Assembly: GCA_000169355.1 (NCBI GenBank) | Contig: AAXX01000001.1 | Span: 744,001-808,000, forward strand | DNA from: Flavobacteria bacterium BAL38 | GTDB lineage: Bacteria > Bacteroidota > Bacteroidia > Flavobacteriales > Flavobacteriaceae | DNA: 64,000 nt | Direction of reading: 5' to 3' | Shown: piece after piece, positions 1-8,285 of the stretch | Layout of the letters: the number at the start of each line of letters is the position of its first letter | Position numbering within the stretch: the first letter of the stretch is position 1 | The notes under the pieces: model-generated | What the model saw: only the letters and a program-made list of their open reading frames with translations | Databases searched by the model: none | Told to the model about the DNA's origin: nothing | Translations under genes and position numbers: made by a program

Positions 1-2106
1 TTCTTCACGAAGTAATTTTGCATAAGTAACTTTTGTATCGGGTTGTAATAAATTGGTCGCCACAGTTACCGCACGAGAAGCATCGTTAACATGAACCACC
101 GTTTCTTTATATTCTGGAGCAATTTTCACAGCAGTATGCGCACGCGAAGTTGTAGCACCGCCAATCATTACGGGGATTTTGATATTCAATTTATCCATTT
201 CTTTGGCCAAATACACCATTTCATCCAACGAAGGCGTAATCAAACCACTCAAACCGATAATATCTACGTTTTCTTTAATAGCTGTTTCAATAATTTTTTC
301 TGGTGGAACCATCACACCTAAATCAATAATTTCGAAATTATTACAGGCCAAAACTACTGAAACAATATTTTTACCAATATCATGCACATCGCCTTTTACA
401 GTCGCCATAAGAATCTTACCAGCCCCCCCCGCCCCCGAAGGGGTAGCTACTGAAATTGCGGATAATTCCCTACTTATAGATTCAACTGTGCTAAATAAAT
501 CCTTTAATACTTGATTATTTGAATATCGTTTAACTATAAAACCGTTCTGTTCTAACCATTCTGTTCTTAATTTATCGCGTTCAATTTGTTCTTTCAAATT
601 ATGAATTGAACCATCAACTTCAATAACTAGTTTTTTTTCCAAACAAACAAAGTCCACAATATATTCACCAATAATATGTTGTCTCCTAAATTTATAACCA
701 TCCAATCCTTTATTCGATAAAACATTCCAAAGCAATTTTTCTGCCTCAGTTGGTTTATTTCTCATTTCTTTTGCTTTCTCTTTTAAAGCTTTATAAAGCA
801 TCGGACTTGCGGTATTCCACGATTGCTTTTTAGCTCCCCCTTCGGGGGTTGGGGGGCTAATATAAGGAAGGAGATAAGCCACCGCTTTTTTCATTACACG
901 CGCCGATTTTACTACTTGTGGCAAGAACATTTTTCCTGAACCAAACAAATCACCCACCACATTCATTCCGGCCATCAAATTGATTTCGATAACTTCGATT
1001 GGTTTTTTAGCTAACTGACGTGCTTCTTCAATATCAATTTCGATAAATTCGTCGATTCCTTTTACTAACGAATGCGTTAATCGCTCTTGAACCGAACCAT
1101 TTCGCCATTCGGCAATCGCTTTTTCATTTGATTTTACATCACCTTTGAAGCTTTCGGCTAAATCTAGCAAACGTTCTGTAGCATCTTCTCTTCTATTTAA
1201 CAAAACATCTTCGACATGTTCCAACAAAACAGGATCAATTTCGTCATAAATTTCCAACATTTCAGGATTCACAATTCCCATTGTCATTCCGTTTTGGATG
1301 GCATGGTACAAGAACGCCGAATGCATGGCTTCCCTAACTTTATCGTTTCCACGGAAAGAAAAAGACACGTTACTCACGCCACCAGAAATATTCGCATACG
1401 GAAGATTTTCTCGAATCCATTTGGTTGCTCGGAAGAAATCTAACGCATTTAATTTATGCTCTTCCATTCCGGTAGCCACTGGGAAAATATTGGGGTCGAA
1501 AATGATATCTTCAGCAGGAAAACCAACTTGGTTAACTAAAATATCGTAACTTCTTTTACAGATTTCGATACGTCTTTCATACGTATCCGCTTGACCATTT
1601 TCGTCAAAAGCCATTACGATTACTGCAGCTCCATATCGTTTGATTAATTTGGCATGATGAATAAAAGTAGCTTCTCCTTCTTTTAGAGAAATTGAATTCA
1701 CAACTCCTTTCCCTTGAATCACTTTTAAACCCGCTTCAATAATTTCCCATTTTGAAGAATCAATCATAACAGGAACTCGGGCAATATCGGGTTCGGCTGC
1801 GATTAGATTTAGGAACTTAGTCATGGCATAAACACCGTCCAACATTCCTTCATCCATGTTGACATCGATGATTTGCGCACCACCTTCTACTTGTTCACGC
1901 GCAACCGAAAGCGCTTCATTGTATTTTTCTTCTTTAATTAATCGAAGAAATTTTCTAGAACCTGTAACGTTTGTTCGTTCTCCAACATTAACAAAATTGG
2001 TTTCTGGAGTTACAATCAAAGGTTCCAAACCTGATAATTTAAGCCCCCTAACCCCCGAAGGGGGAACTGAAACTGAGAGATTTTTATTTATATTTGATTC
2101 TGACAT
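1..2106 (-). CDS. metH: Methionine synthase, pterin/cap/B12-binding polypeptide, with in-frame DUF559 insertion (partial at left edge)
   Basis: This is the second half of a split cobalamin-dependent methionine synthase, which transfers methyl from methyltetrahydrofolate through cobalamin to homocysteine. The frame is open from ATG at 2106 to the window edge (702 codons seen). It shows a pterin-binding domain (about 25-285, with [14 protein letters not shown] and [13 protein letters not shown]), a cap domain (about 310-416) and a B12-binding domain with D573-x-H575-x-x-G578. Residues 417-562 are foreign to the family: they encode a DUF559 nuclease-like domain bounded by G/C-rich inverted repeats, placed in the linker before the B12 domain. 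Residues near 18-28 (VPPSGVRGL) come from a solo copy of the same palindrome. No stop codon or frameshift interrupts the gene. It lies 20 nt after the homocysteine-methyltransferase half and shares its SAM-I-controlled transcript. The activation domain, if present, is outside the window. Confidence 0.95.
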   Translation of the reverse strand, partial: MSESNINKNLSVSVPPSGVRGLKLSGLEPLIVTPETNFVNVGERTNVTGSRKFLRLIKEEKYNEALSVAREQVEGGAQIIDVNMDEGMLDGVYAMTKFLNLIAAEPDIARVPVMIDSSKWEIIEAGLKVIQGKGVVNSISLKEGEATFIHHAKLIKRYGAAVIVMAFDENGQADTYERRIEICKRSYDILVNQVGFPAEDIIFDPNIFPVATGMEEHKLNALDFFRATKWIRENLPYANISGGVSNVSFSFRGNDKVREAMHSAFLYHAIQNGMTMGIVNPEMLEIYDEIDPVLLEHVEDVLLNRREDATERLLDLAESFKGDVKSNEKAIAEWRNGSVQERLTHSLVKGIDEFIEIDIEEARQLAKKPIEVIEINLMAGMNVVGDLFGSGKMFLPQVVKSARVMKKAVAYLLPYISPPTPEGGAKKQSWNTASPMLYKALKEKAKEMRNKPTEAEKLLWNVLSNKGLDGYKFRRQHIIGEYIVDFVCLEKKLVIEVDGSIHNLKEQIERDKLRTEWLEQNGFIVKRYSNNQVLKDLFSTVESISRELSAISVATPSGAGGAGKILMATVKGDVHDIGKNIVSVVLACNNFEIIDLGVMVPPEKIIETAIKENVDIIGLSGLITPSLDEMVYLAKEMDKLNIKIPVMIGGATTSRAHTAVKIAPEYKETVVHVNDASRAVTVATNLLQPDTKVTYAKLLREE
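421..448 (-). repeat. Right (3') inverted repeat of the DUF559 element
   Basis: In the coding direction it reads AGCTACCCCTTCGGGG followed by a run of G ending in GCT. It is translated in frame as [10 protein letters not shown] and is followed at once by the GKIL that normally precedes the B12-binding motif. It is an inverted copy of 832-858, with a few differences in the outer G tract. Confidence 0.85.
832..858 (-). repeat. Left (5') inverted repeat of the DUF559 element
   Basis: In the coding direction it reads AGCCCCCCAACCCCCG then AAGGGGGAGCT, translated as SPPTPEGGA. The inner CCCCC and GGGGG flank a short loop and form a hairpin. It joins the cap-domain sequence VAYLLPYI to the DUF559 domain. 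Confidence 0.85.
2041..2073 (-). repeat. Solo palindrome related to the right end of the DUF559 element
   Basis: In the coding direction it reads TTTCAGTTCCCCCTTCGG, then GGGTTAGGGGGCTT. The TTTCAGT outside the hairpin is also found beside the right repeat of the DUF559 element (449-455), so this looks like a copy of that end alone. It is in frame and adds about a dozen residues ([12 protein letters not shown]) before the family sequence [13 protein letters not shown]. Confidence 0.8.
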
Positions 2107-2126
2107 TTTACATAATTTTTAACCAA

Positions 2127-3119
2127 TTAAACAGATTTCAATTGTTGCGTCCTAGGTTTGAATTCTTTTGCAACCTCAGCAATTAATTGGATATGATCAG
2201 GAGTAGTTCCGCAACATCCACCGATGATATTTACTAGATTTTCTTGTAAATACTCCCGAATTAATTGTTGCATTTCTTCAGGAGTTTGGTCGTATTGACC
2301 AAAGGCATTGGGTAAACCAGCATTTGGATGTGCTGAAATATTTAACAAGGTATTATTTCCCAATGCTTTTAAATACGGTTTCAGTTGATCAGCTCCTAAA
2401 GCACAATTAAACCCAACACTCAACAAAGGAATATGTGAAATCGAAATTAAAAAAGCTTCCACGGTTTGTCCAGAAAGCGTCCTTCCAGAAGCATCGGTAA
2501 TTGTACCTGAAACCATTACTGGAATATCGATATTGCGTTCTTCTTTTACTTCTTCAATAGCAAACAAAGCGGCTTTTGCGTTTAACGTATCGAAAATTGT
2601 TTCTACCAAAAGTAAATCGCAACCGCCATCGATTAAAGCTTCGACTTGTTGTTTGTAAGCGATTTTTAAATCATCAAAACTCACCGCACGAAATCCTGGG
2701 TCGTTTACATCGGGTGACATAGATGCTGTTCTGTTGGTTGGACCTATTGAACCTGCAACAAATCTTGACTTGTCTGTAAATTCATCTGCGACTTCTCGGG
2801 CGATTTTAGCGGATTGAAAATTCAATTCGTAAACTAAATCTTCCAAATAATAATCGGCCATTCCGATAGTCGTTCCCGAAAAGGTATTAGTTTCTACAAT
2901 ATCAGCTCCCGCTTCAAAATAAGCGCGATGTACTGATTTTACAGCTTCTGGTTGAGTAATGGAAAGCAAATCGTTGTTTCCTTTTAAAGGATGCGGAAAA
3001 TCTTTAAAGCGTTCGCCTCTAAAATCTTCTTCTTCAAATTTATAACGTTGTAACATCGTTCCCATGGCTCCATCGAGCACGAGAATTCGTTTTTTGATTT
3101 CTTCTTGAATTTTTGACAT
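2127..3119 (-). CDS. metH: Methionine synthase, homocysteine-binding polypeptide
   Basis: The protein has 330 residues and is a single homocysteine S-methyltransferase domain, corresponding to the N-terminal module of long MetH. It activates homocysteine on zinc. The zinc ligands are visible as GFNCALGAD (Cys near 239) and GGCCGTTPD (Cys near 302-303). The N-terminal [14 protein letters not shown] is typical. I chose ATG at 3119 (MSKIQ) over the in-frame TTG at 3134 because GAGAG lies about 7 nt upstream of it. The gene precedes the pterin/B12 half by 20 nt and is itself preceded by a SAM-I riboswitch, so the two halves are probably made together and repressed by SAM. Confidence 0.95.
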   Translation of the reverse strand: MSKIQEEIKKRILVLDGAMGTMLQRYKFEEEDFRGERFKDFPHPLKGNNDLLSITQPEAVKSVHRAYFEAGADIVETNTFSGTTIGMADYYLEDLVYELNFQSAKIAREVADEFTDKSRFVAGSIGPTNRTASMSPDVNDPGFRAVSFDDLKIAYKQQVEALIDGGCDLLLVETIFDTLNAKAALFAIEEVKEERNIDIPVMVSGTITDASGRTLSGQTVEAFLISISHIPLLSVGFNCALGADQLKPYLKALGNNTLLNISAHPNAGLPNAFGQYDQTPEEMQQLIREYLQENLVNIIGGCCGTTPDHIQLIAEVAKEFKPRTQQLKSV

Positions 3120-3201
3120 TTTATTCTCTCGCAAAGGCTAATTGCCTAATTTTCTTGATTAACTAATTTGTTACCGTAGAAAGTTGGAGAGCAATTCTAA
3201 C

Positions 3202-3306
3202 GTTATCTGCTTCCGATAGTATCGGAATAGAATGTAGCACCTTTCCGCAAGGGCGAGAGGTTGCTAAGCTTTCATAGGGTCTATTCCCTCCAGCTTTCGT
3301 GATAAC
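3202..3306 (-). promoter_or_regulatory. SAM-I (S-box) riboswitch
   Basis: On the minus strand the P1 arms are GTTATC (3306-3301) and GATAAC (3207-3202). Between them are the conserved blocks CTGGAGGGA, ACCCTATGAAAGCTTAGCAACC and GGAAAGGTGCTA of the S-box family. The aptamer ends about 80 nt before the metH start. No intrinsic terminator is seen in that stretch. TTGTTATC at the 5' side can instead pair with GGTAACAA (3172-3165), and CTCTC can pair with GAGAG just before the start codon. Control is therefore probably translational, with SAM switching metH off; that mechanism is inference. Confidence 0.93.
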
Positions 3307-3329
3307 AAACACTAAAATTATGAACACTG

Positions 3330-3337
3330 CAAATGTA
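3330..3337 (-). promoter_or_regulatory. Promoter -7 box for the metH transcript
   Basis: TACATTTG on the minus strand matches the Bacteroidetes TANNTTTG box and lies about 24 nt before the riboswitch. No convincing -33 TTTG was found at the usual distance. Confidence 0.55.
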
Positions 3338-3392
3338 GTGACAAAATTGAAATAATGAAATATTTTCTGAAATTTCATTAAAAAAATATTGT

Positions 3393-3444
3393 TTATAGAT
3401 TTATATTCATATTTTAATCTTAAATTAAGAATATAAATCTATAA
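3393..3444 (-). terminator. AT-rich hairpin after metZ
   Basis: There is a perfect 16-bp inverted repeat (3393-3408 with 3429-3444). On the minus strand a U-rich stretch follows it. It separates metZ from the riboswitch-controlled metH unit. Confidence 0.55.
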
Positions 3445-3460
3445 AATAATTTAAAAACTT

Positions 3461-4633
3461 TTATTCTAACGCTTGTTTCAAGTCGTTAATTACGTCTTGA
3501 ACGGTTTCCAAACCAACAGAAACGCGCACCAAGCCATCAGTAATACTCACAGCCAAACGTTCTTCTTCTGATAATTTGCTATGCGTTGTAGAAGCAGGAT
3601 GTGTAACAATCGAACGCGTGTCACCTAAATTCGCAGACAACGAACATAATTTGATTTTATCTAAAAACTTTCTTCCCGATTCAATTCCACCTTTTATTTC
3701 GAAAGCTACAATATTTCCGCCTAGTTTCATTTGCTTTTTAGCGACTTCATATTGCGGATGCGATTTCAAAAAAGGATATTTTACAGAAGCTACATTGGGA
3801 TGATTTTCTAAAAACTCAGCCACTTTTAAAGCATTTTCGCAATGTTTTTCAATACGAACAGGCAACGTTTCTAAACTTTTAGACAATACCCAAGCATTGA
3901 AAGGCGATAAAGCGGGTCCGGTATTACGAGCAAATAAATAAATTTCACGAATTAAATCAGAACGCCCAACGGTTACTCCGCCTAAAACACGACCTTGACC
4001 ATCGATTAATTTGGTAGCAGAATGAATCACTAAATCCGCTCCAAATTGAATAGGATTTTGAATGTAAGGCGTTGCAAAACAGTTATCAATAATTAAAATC
4101 AAATTGTGTTTTTTGGCAATTATGCCTAACAATTCTAAATCTAAAACATCAACTGCTGGATTTGTTGGCGATTCGGCATAAAGAATTTTTGTATTTGGTT
4201 GAATGAAATTTTCAATAGTTTCTGGTTTGTTGACATCAAAATACGAAGTGGTAATGTTCCATTTTGGAAAATATTTTGTAAACAACGTATGTGTCGAACC
4301 AAAAACACTACTTGCCGAAACAATATGATCACCCGAATTCAATAAAGCCACAAAAGTAGAATACACCGCCGCCATTCCAGTTGCGAAAGCGTAGCCATCT
4401 TCTGCTCCTTCCATTTGACAAATTTTTTCTACAAATTCTGATGTATTGGGATTGGAAAATCGACTGTAAATATTGCGCTCCTTCTCCTCCGCAAATGAAG
4501 CGCGCATATCTTCTGCATCTTCAAAAATAAAACTGGAAGTTAAATATAAGGGTACGGAATGTTCTAAATATTGTGTGCGTTCTAATTGCGTTCTGATGGC
4601 TTGGGTTTCTAATCCTAAATTTTGGTTGCTCAT
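3461..4633 (-). CDS. metZ: O-succinylhomoserine sulfhydrylase-type PLP enzyme (Cys/Met metabolism family)
   Basis: The protein has 390 residues and is a complete PLP-dependent enzyme of the gamma-synthase/sulfhydrylase family. It most resembles MetZ, which makes homocysteine from an activated homoserine ester and sulfide. The Schiff-base lysine is in IHSATKLIDGQGRVLGG (about K207), and the N-terminal SRFSNPNTSEFVEK is typical. It is the last gene of the metY-metX-thrA-metZ operon, 116 nt after thrA. A cystathionine gamma-synthase activity cannot be excluded from sequence alone. The metX and metY neighbours fit direct sulfhydrylation. Confidence 0.88.
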   Translation of the reverse strand: MSNQNLGLETQAIRTQLERTQYLEHSVPLYLTSSFIFEDAEDMRASFAEEKERNIYSRFSNPNTSEFVEKICQMEGAEDGYAFATGMAAVYSTFVALLNSGDHIVSASSVFGSTHTLFTKYFPKWNITTSYFDVNKPETIENFIQPNTKILYAESPTNPAVDVLDLELLGIIAKKHNLILIIDNCFATPYIQNPIQFGADLVIHSATKLIDGQGRVLGGVTVGRSDLIREIYLFARNTGPALSPFNAWVLSKSLETLPVRIEKHCENALKVAEFLENHPNVASVKYPFLKSHPQYEVAKKQMKLGGNIVAFEIKGGIESGRKFLDKIKLCSLSANLGDTRSIVTHPASTTHSKLSEEERLAVSITDGLVRVSVGLETVQDVINDLKQALE

Positions 4634-4647
4634 GGTTTTGTTTTTTT

Positions 4648-4707
4648 AAACATATAAGTCATATAAGTTTTACTTGACTTATAAAGAATAGTTTAAGTTC
4701 ATTTAAG
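4648..4707 (-). repeat. Intergenic repeat, copy 1
   Basis: The block AAACATATAAGTCATATAAG at 4648-4667, followed by AAGTTCATTTAAG at 4695-4707, recurs at 19831-19891. Both copies lie just upstream of a minus-strand gene, here metZ. Confidence 0.7.
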
Positions 4708-4749
4708 TTTAAAAACCTACAAAGTTCAAAAAAACCTTGCAGGTTGTGG

Positions 4750-7164
4750 TTATAATTTTTTTTCGGATAAGCGTAAAATATCGCCAAAAACGCCTCTTGC
4801 AGTTACCGAAGCTCCAGCTCCGGCGCCTTGAATTACGAAAGGTTGCTCTCCATAAGATTCGGTATAAATTTCGAAAATAGAATCGGAACCTTTTAAAGAA
4901 CCTAAAGCTGAGTTTGCTGGAACGGAAATTAATTTTACTTCTAATTTTCCTTTATCTTGTTGTAAATCACCAGATAATTCCCCGATGTATCGCAATACTT
5001 CATTTGGACCTTGAGCGTCTTTAATGTTTTGGTAAATTCCGTCTAATTCGGATAAACGTTTTAGAAAATCTAACGCACTTCCTTCGCGTAAAGCTTCTGG
5101 AATTAAGTTTTGAATTTGGATTTCTTCGAATTCGTTTTGTAAATCTAATTCGCGTGCTAAGATTAATAATTTTCTTCCAACGTCGTTTCCGTTTAAATCT
5201 TCTCTTGGATCAGGTTCTGTAAAACCTTTGTCGATGGCTTCTTGTAATACTTCGCTGAATTTCTTTTCTTCCACCGAAAAATTATTGAACAAATAACTCA
5301 ATGTTCCTGAAAAAACGCCTTTAATCTTGGTAATATTTTCACCTGACAAATGCAGTAATTTTATTGTGTCAATTAACGGCAATCCTGCACCCACATTGGT
5401 TTCGTACAAATATTCTTTTTGGTTATCTTTTAGTACTTTTCGTAATTTTTTATAAAAGTCTATGCTTACGGTATTGGCAACTTTATTGGAAGAAATTAAA
5501 TCGAAACTATTTTCGGCTAGCGAAATGTAATTTTCAATAAAAGTCGAACTTGCAGTGTTGTCAATTGCAATTAAATTTTCCAAATGATGTTCTTTTGCAT
5601 ACGCAATTATGTCTTCCAATTTATAATCTTGCCCTTTATCTTCCAATGTAGCTTTCCAATTTTCGCTAATTCCAAATTTATTCAACAACACTTTTTTCGA
5701 ATTTGCAATAGCGAATACATTCAACTTGATTCCTTTTCGCTTTTCGATATTTTTTGCTGATTCTAAAATTTGGGAAATCAAAGTTCCGCCAACCGTTCCA
5801 TGACCGAAAATCGCGATGTTGATTTTTTTCGCAACTCCAAAAATTTCTCCGTGAATTACATTCAAAGCGCGTTTGAATTCATCTTGACTGATAACCAAAC
5901 TGATATTTCTTCCCGTAACCGTATTATTTAATAAAATTGGAGTGATTTTATTTCGGATTAAAGCCGTATAAGGTTTGTGAAAATTCGTTAAATCTTGCCC
6001 AATAATCGAAATCACCGCAATGTTATCGTTTATCGAAATTTTATTGACATCTTTTGTGTAAAAATCGGTTTCAAATTCTTTTTCCAAACCAACCAAAGCT
6101 TTGGAAGCCTTATCAGAACTCACCACTAAACCAATTCCTCTTTCTGAAGAACCTTGCGAAATAATGCTAACACTAATATCGTTTTCAGCCATTACACGGA
6201 AAATTCGTGCATCAACACCTGTTTTTCCCAACAAACCTCTTCCTTCTAAATTTATAAGTGACACATTGGTTAAAACCGAAAGCGATTTGATGCCTTCATT
6301 AGTTTGTTCCGAAGTGATTAAAGTTCCGTTATTTTCAGGATTGAAAGTATTTAAAATACGTAACGGAATGTTTTTTTCCACCAAAGGAATGATGGTTTTG
6401 GCATGTAAAATTTGTGCTCCGAAATTCGCTAACTCATTCGCTTCATTAAAAGATAATCGTTCTATTTTTTTTGCATCAGCAACTAAATCAGGATTAGCGG
6501 TAAAAATTCCGTCAACGTGAGTGTAATTTTGAAATTCTTCGGCATTTAGATAATTCGCCAATAAAGAAGCAGTATAATTACTTCCGTTTCTACCTAAAGT
6601 AGTGGTTTCGTTGTGTAACGTTGAACCGACAAACCCTGTTACGATATTGACTTTATCCGTATTTTTTTCAAAATAATCCAAGACATTTCGCTTTGAAACA
6701 GCATCAATTGGTTGTGCATTTCCAAAATTTATATCGGTTTTAATTAACTGACGCGAATCCGTAAATTGTGCTTTGATGCTGTTTTCGTTTAAGACATAAG
6801 CTACATATTTTGCAGATAAAATTTCGCCATATGCAATGACTTGGTCTTTGATTTTTTCACTGTAATCGCCTAAAAGCGAAACACCTTCTAATAATTTTTG
6901 CAAAACCGAGAATTCTTCTTCGAAGATGTTTTCTTTCAAGCCTTCCAATTGGTATTTTTTGAATTGCTCAAAATCCGCTTGAAAATTGATGTTGGCTTGT
7001 GCTTTTTTTAGTAGAATTACCAATTCGTCTGTTGCGTTTCCTCTTGCCGAAACTACTACTGCAATGGGTTCATTATTGAAATATTTTTGAGCAATCGTTT
7101 GTACTACTTTTTGCAATCCTTCTCCGTTTGCTAATGATTTTCCTCCAAATTTTAGTATTTTCAT
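4750..7164 (-). CDS. thrA: Bifunctional aspartokinase / homoserine dehydrogenase
   Basis: The fused enzyme has 804 residues, close to E. coli ThrA (820). It catalyses the first and third steps from aspartate to homoserine. The kinase half begins with KFGGKSLANGEG and contains VDGIFTANPDLV. A regulatory ACT region with VNVSLI-like sequence lies near 310-440. The dehydrogenase half starts near residue 450 with IAIFGHGTVGGTL and contains KGVFSGTLSYLFN and EPDPREDLNGNDVGRKLLIL. It supplies homoserine to MetX, encoded 91 nt upstream. Its place inside a methionine operon with no threonine genes suggests it is controlled mainly by methionine status here. Confidence 0.96.
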   Translation of the reverse strand: MKILKFGGKSLANGEGLQKVVQTIAQKYFNNEPIAVVVSARGNATDELVILLKKAQANINFQADFEQFKKYQLEGLKENIFEEEFSVLQKLLEGVSLLGDYSEKIKDQVIAYGEILSAKYVAYVLNENSIKAQFTDSRQLIKTDINFGNAQPIDAVSKRNVLDYFEKNTDKVNIVTGFVGSTLHNETTTLGRNGSNYTASLLANYLNAEEFQNYTHVDGIFTANPDLVADAKKIERLSFNEANELANFGAQILHAKTIIPLVEKNIPLRILNTFNPENNGTLITSEQTNEGIKSLSVLTNVSLINLEGRGLLGKTGVDARIFRVMAENDISVSIISQGSSERGIGLVVSSDKASKALVGLEKEFETDFYTKDVNKISINDNIAVISIIGQDLTNFHKPYTALIRNKITPILLNNTVTGRNISLVISQDEFKRALNVIHGEIFGVAKKINIAIFGHGTVGGTLISQILESAKNIEKRKGIKLNVFAIANSKKVLLNKFGISENWKATLEDKGQDYKLEDIIAYAKEHHLENLIAIDNTASSTFIENYISLAENSFDLISSNKVANTVSIDFYKKLRKVLKDNQKEYLYETNVGAGLPLIDTIKLLHLSGENITKIKGVFSGTLSYLFNNFSVEEKKFSEVLQEAIDKGFTEPDPREDLNGNDVGRKLLILARELDLQNEFEEIQIQNLIPEALREGSALDFLKRLSELDGIYQNIKDAQGPNEVLRYIGELSGDLQQDKGKLEVKLISVPANSALGSLKGSDSIFEIYTESYGEQPFVIQGAGAGASVTARGVFGDILRLSEKKL

Positions 7165-7255
7165 TTTTTTAGATTTTATTTTTCAGTGGTAAAAAATGGT
7201 ATCGCATTTTTAATTAGATTTTGCTTTCGCAAAAAGTTTTGTGAGCGATTTCATC

Positions 7256-8221
7256 TTAATTAAATATAGGTTTTAGTATGTTGTTTAATTGTTCAAACTC
7301 TATCAAGAAAGCATCGTGCCCGTGAATGGATTTGATTTCGTTATAAAATGCGTTGTTTTTATAGTTTTTGACTTCTTGAAAAGCCGTTTTGATTTCGTTT
7401 GCCGTAAAAAAGTAATCGGTATCCACACTGATTAGATGAATGTTTGACGAGATACTTTTAATGACATCTGATTTATTGTTGTTTTTAAAAATATCCGTAG
7501 TTTTCAATAAATGATTCATCAGTTTGTAGGCCGAAAGCTGAAATCGGTTTTGCAATTTTTCTCCGTGATGCAACAACCAACTTTCTACTTGAAATAATCC
7601 TTCTGAGTTTTGGAATTTGGCATGGAATTTTTCTTGAAGTGATTCTAGTGTTCGATACAATAACATGGCGTGAATTCTGGCATCGTGAATTGGATTTTTA
7701 GAATTATTCAGAATCAAATCTTGAATCAACACATTTCCAATCAACCAATCAGAAACTTTCCAATTTGTCGCTACCGGAATTAAATTCGCAATCGCTTTTG
7801 GTCGAATTGCTGCCATTTCCCAAGCAATTGCACCACCTAAACTTCCGCCAATAACGGCAAAAACTTGATTTACTTTAAACGAATCGATTCCTTTCCAAAA
7901 TAAATTGGCAATATCATAAGTAGTAAAATCTTGATAATTTTCAATCAAATTTTCCGCATCTTGGTAACCGTTTCCTGGAATATTGAAGGCTAAAACTGCA
8001 TATTTTTTGGAATCGATAATTTTATCATCACCTATGAGTGATTGCCACCAACCGTTTTCACCAATAACTTGCGAATTTCCAGTTAAAGCATGATTCACCA
8101 CCACCAAAGGCGCCGAACCGACTGGTTGCCCGAACAATTGATAGGACAAAATCACTTTTGCTTGTACCACTCCATTTTGCAACGAAACATTTTGGAACAC
8201 TATTTTTTGAATTTTACTCAT
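7256..8221 (-). CDS. metX: Homoserine O-acetyltransferase family (alpha/beta hydrolase fold)
   Basis: The protein has 321 residues, shorter than many MetX proteins (about 350-380), but the fold and triad appear complete. The nucleophile Ser is in VIGGSLGGAIAWE (about S128), Asp is in SVDTDYFFT (about 267), and His is in IHGHDAFLIEFE (about 301). The N-terminal VVNHALTGNSQ forms the oxyanion region. It activates homoserine for sulfhydrylation by MetY/MetZ. A hairpin terminator lies in the 64-nt gap after metY, so its expression may be set lower than that of metY. Acyl specificity (acetyl or succinyl) cannot be fixed by sight. Confidence 0.9.
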   Translation of the reverse strand: MSKIQKIVFQNVSLQNGVVQAKVILSYQLFGQPVGSAPLVVVNHALTGNSQVIGENGWWQSLIGDDKIIDSKKYAVLAFNIPGNGYQDAENLIENYQDFTTYDIANLFWKGIDSFKVNQVFAVIGGSLGGAIAWEMAAIRPKAIANLIPVATNWKVSDWLIGNVLIQDLILNNSKNPIHDARIHAMLLYRTLESLQEKFHAKFQNSEGLFQVESWLLHHGEKLQNRFQLSAYKLMNHLLKTTDIFKNNNKSDVIKSISSNIHLISVDTDYFFTANEIKTAFQEVKNYKNNAFYNEIKSIHGHDAFLIEFEQLNNILKPIFN

Positions 8222-8228
8222 CTTTCTT

Positions 8229-8270
8229 TTTAAAAAAAGGCTGCCTTTAGGTAGGTCTATCGGCAGCCTT
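8229..8270 (-). terminator. Hairpin terminator between metY and metX
   Basis: The 9-bp stem pairs 8237-8245 with 8262-8270 (AAGGCTGCC and GGCAGCCTT). On the minus strand it is followed by a run of T. The 16-nt loop contains TAGACCTACCTA. It would give partial read-through from metY into metX. Confidence 0.75.
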
Positions 8271-8285
8271 CAAACAAACAAAAAA

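Larger units (their letters stand above)
421..858 (-). mobile_element. DUF559 palindrome-bounded element inserted in frame in metH
   Basis: The insertion is 438 bp, exactly 146 codons in the metH frame. Each end is a 28-bp imperfect inverted repeat (421-448 and 832-858) that can itself fold into a C4-5/G4-5 hairpin with a TTCG or CGAA loop. The interior encodes a DUF559 domain, a family related to Vsr-like PD-(D/E)XK nucleases. It has [13 protein letters not shown] at about 448-460, [16 protein letters not shown] at about 471-486, then IEVDGSIH at about 495-502. The candidate catalytic residues D485, E496 and D498 are present. An internal ATG (residue 436) could start a free DUF559 product that would run on into the B12 domain. 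No clear target duplication is visible. The mobile nature is inferred from the inverted ends and from absence of this segment in usual MetH proteins. Confidence 0.85.

Noticed and set aside
421..858. Intein in metH
   Set aside because: There is no Hint domain, no Cys/Ser at the first junction in the required context, and no His-Asn before the second junction. The ends are translated palindromes.
421..858. Independent DUF559 gene breaking metH into a pseudogene
   Set aside because: No stop codon or frameshift exists in the metH frame across the insertion, its length is a multiple of three, and the B12 motif resumes immediately.
3163..3378. Open frame of 71 codons on the minus strand
   Set aside because: It coincides with the SAM-I riboswitch, so its coding look is accidental.
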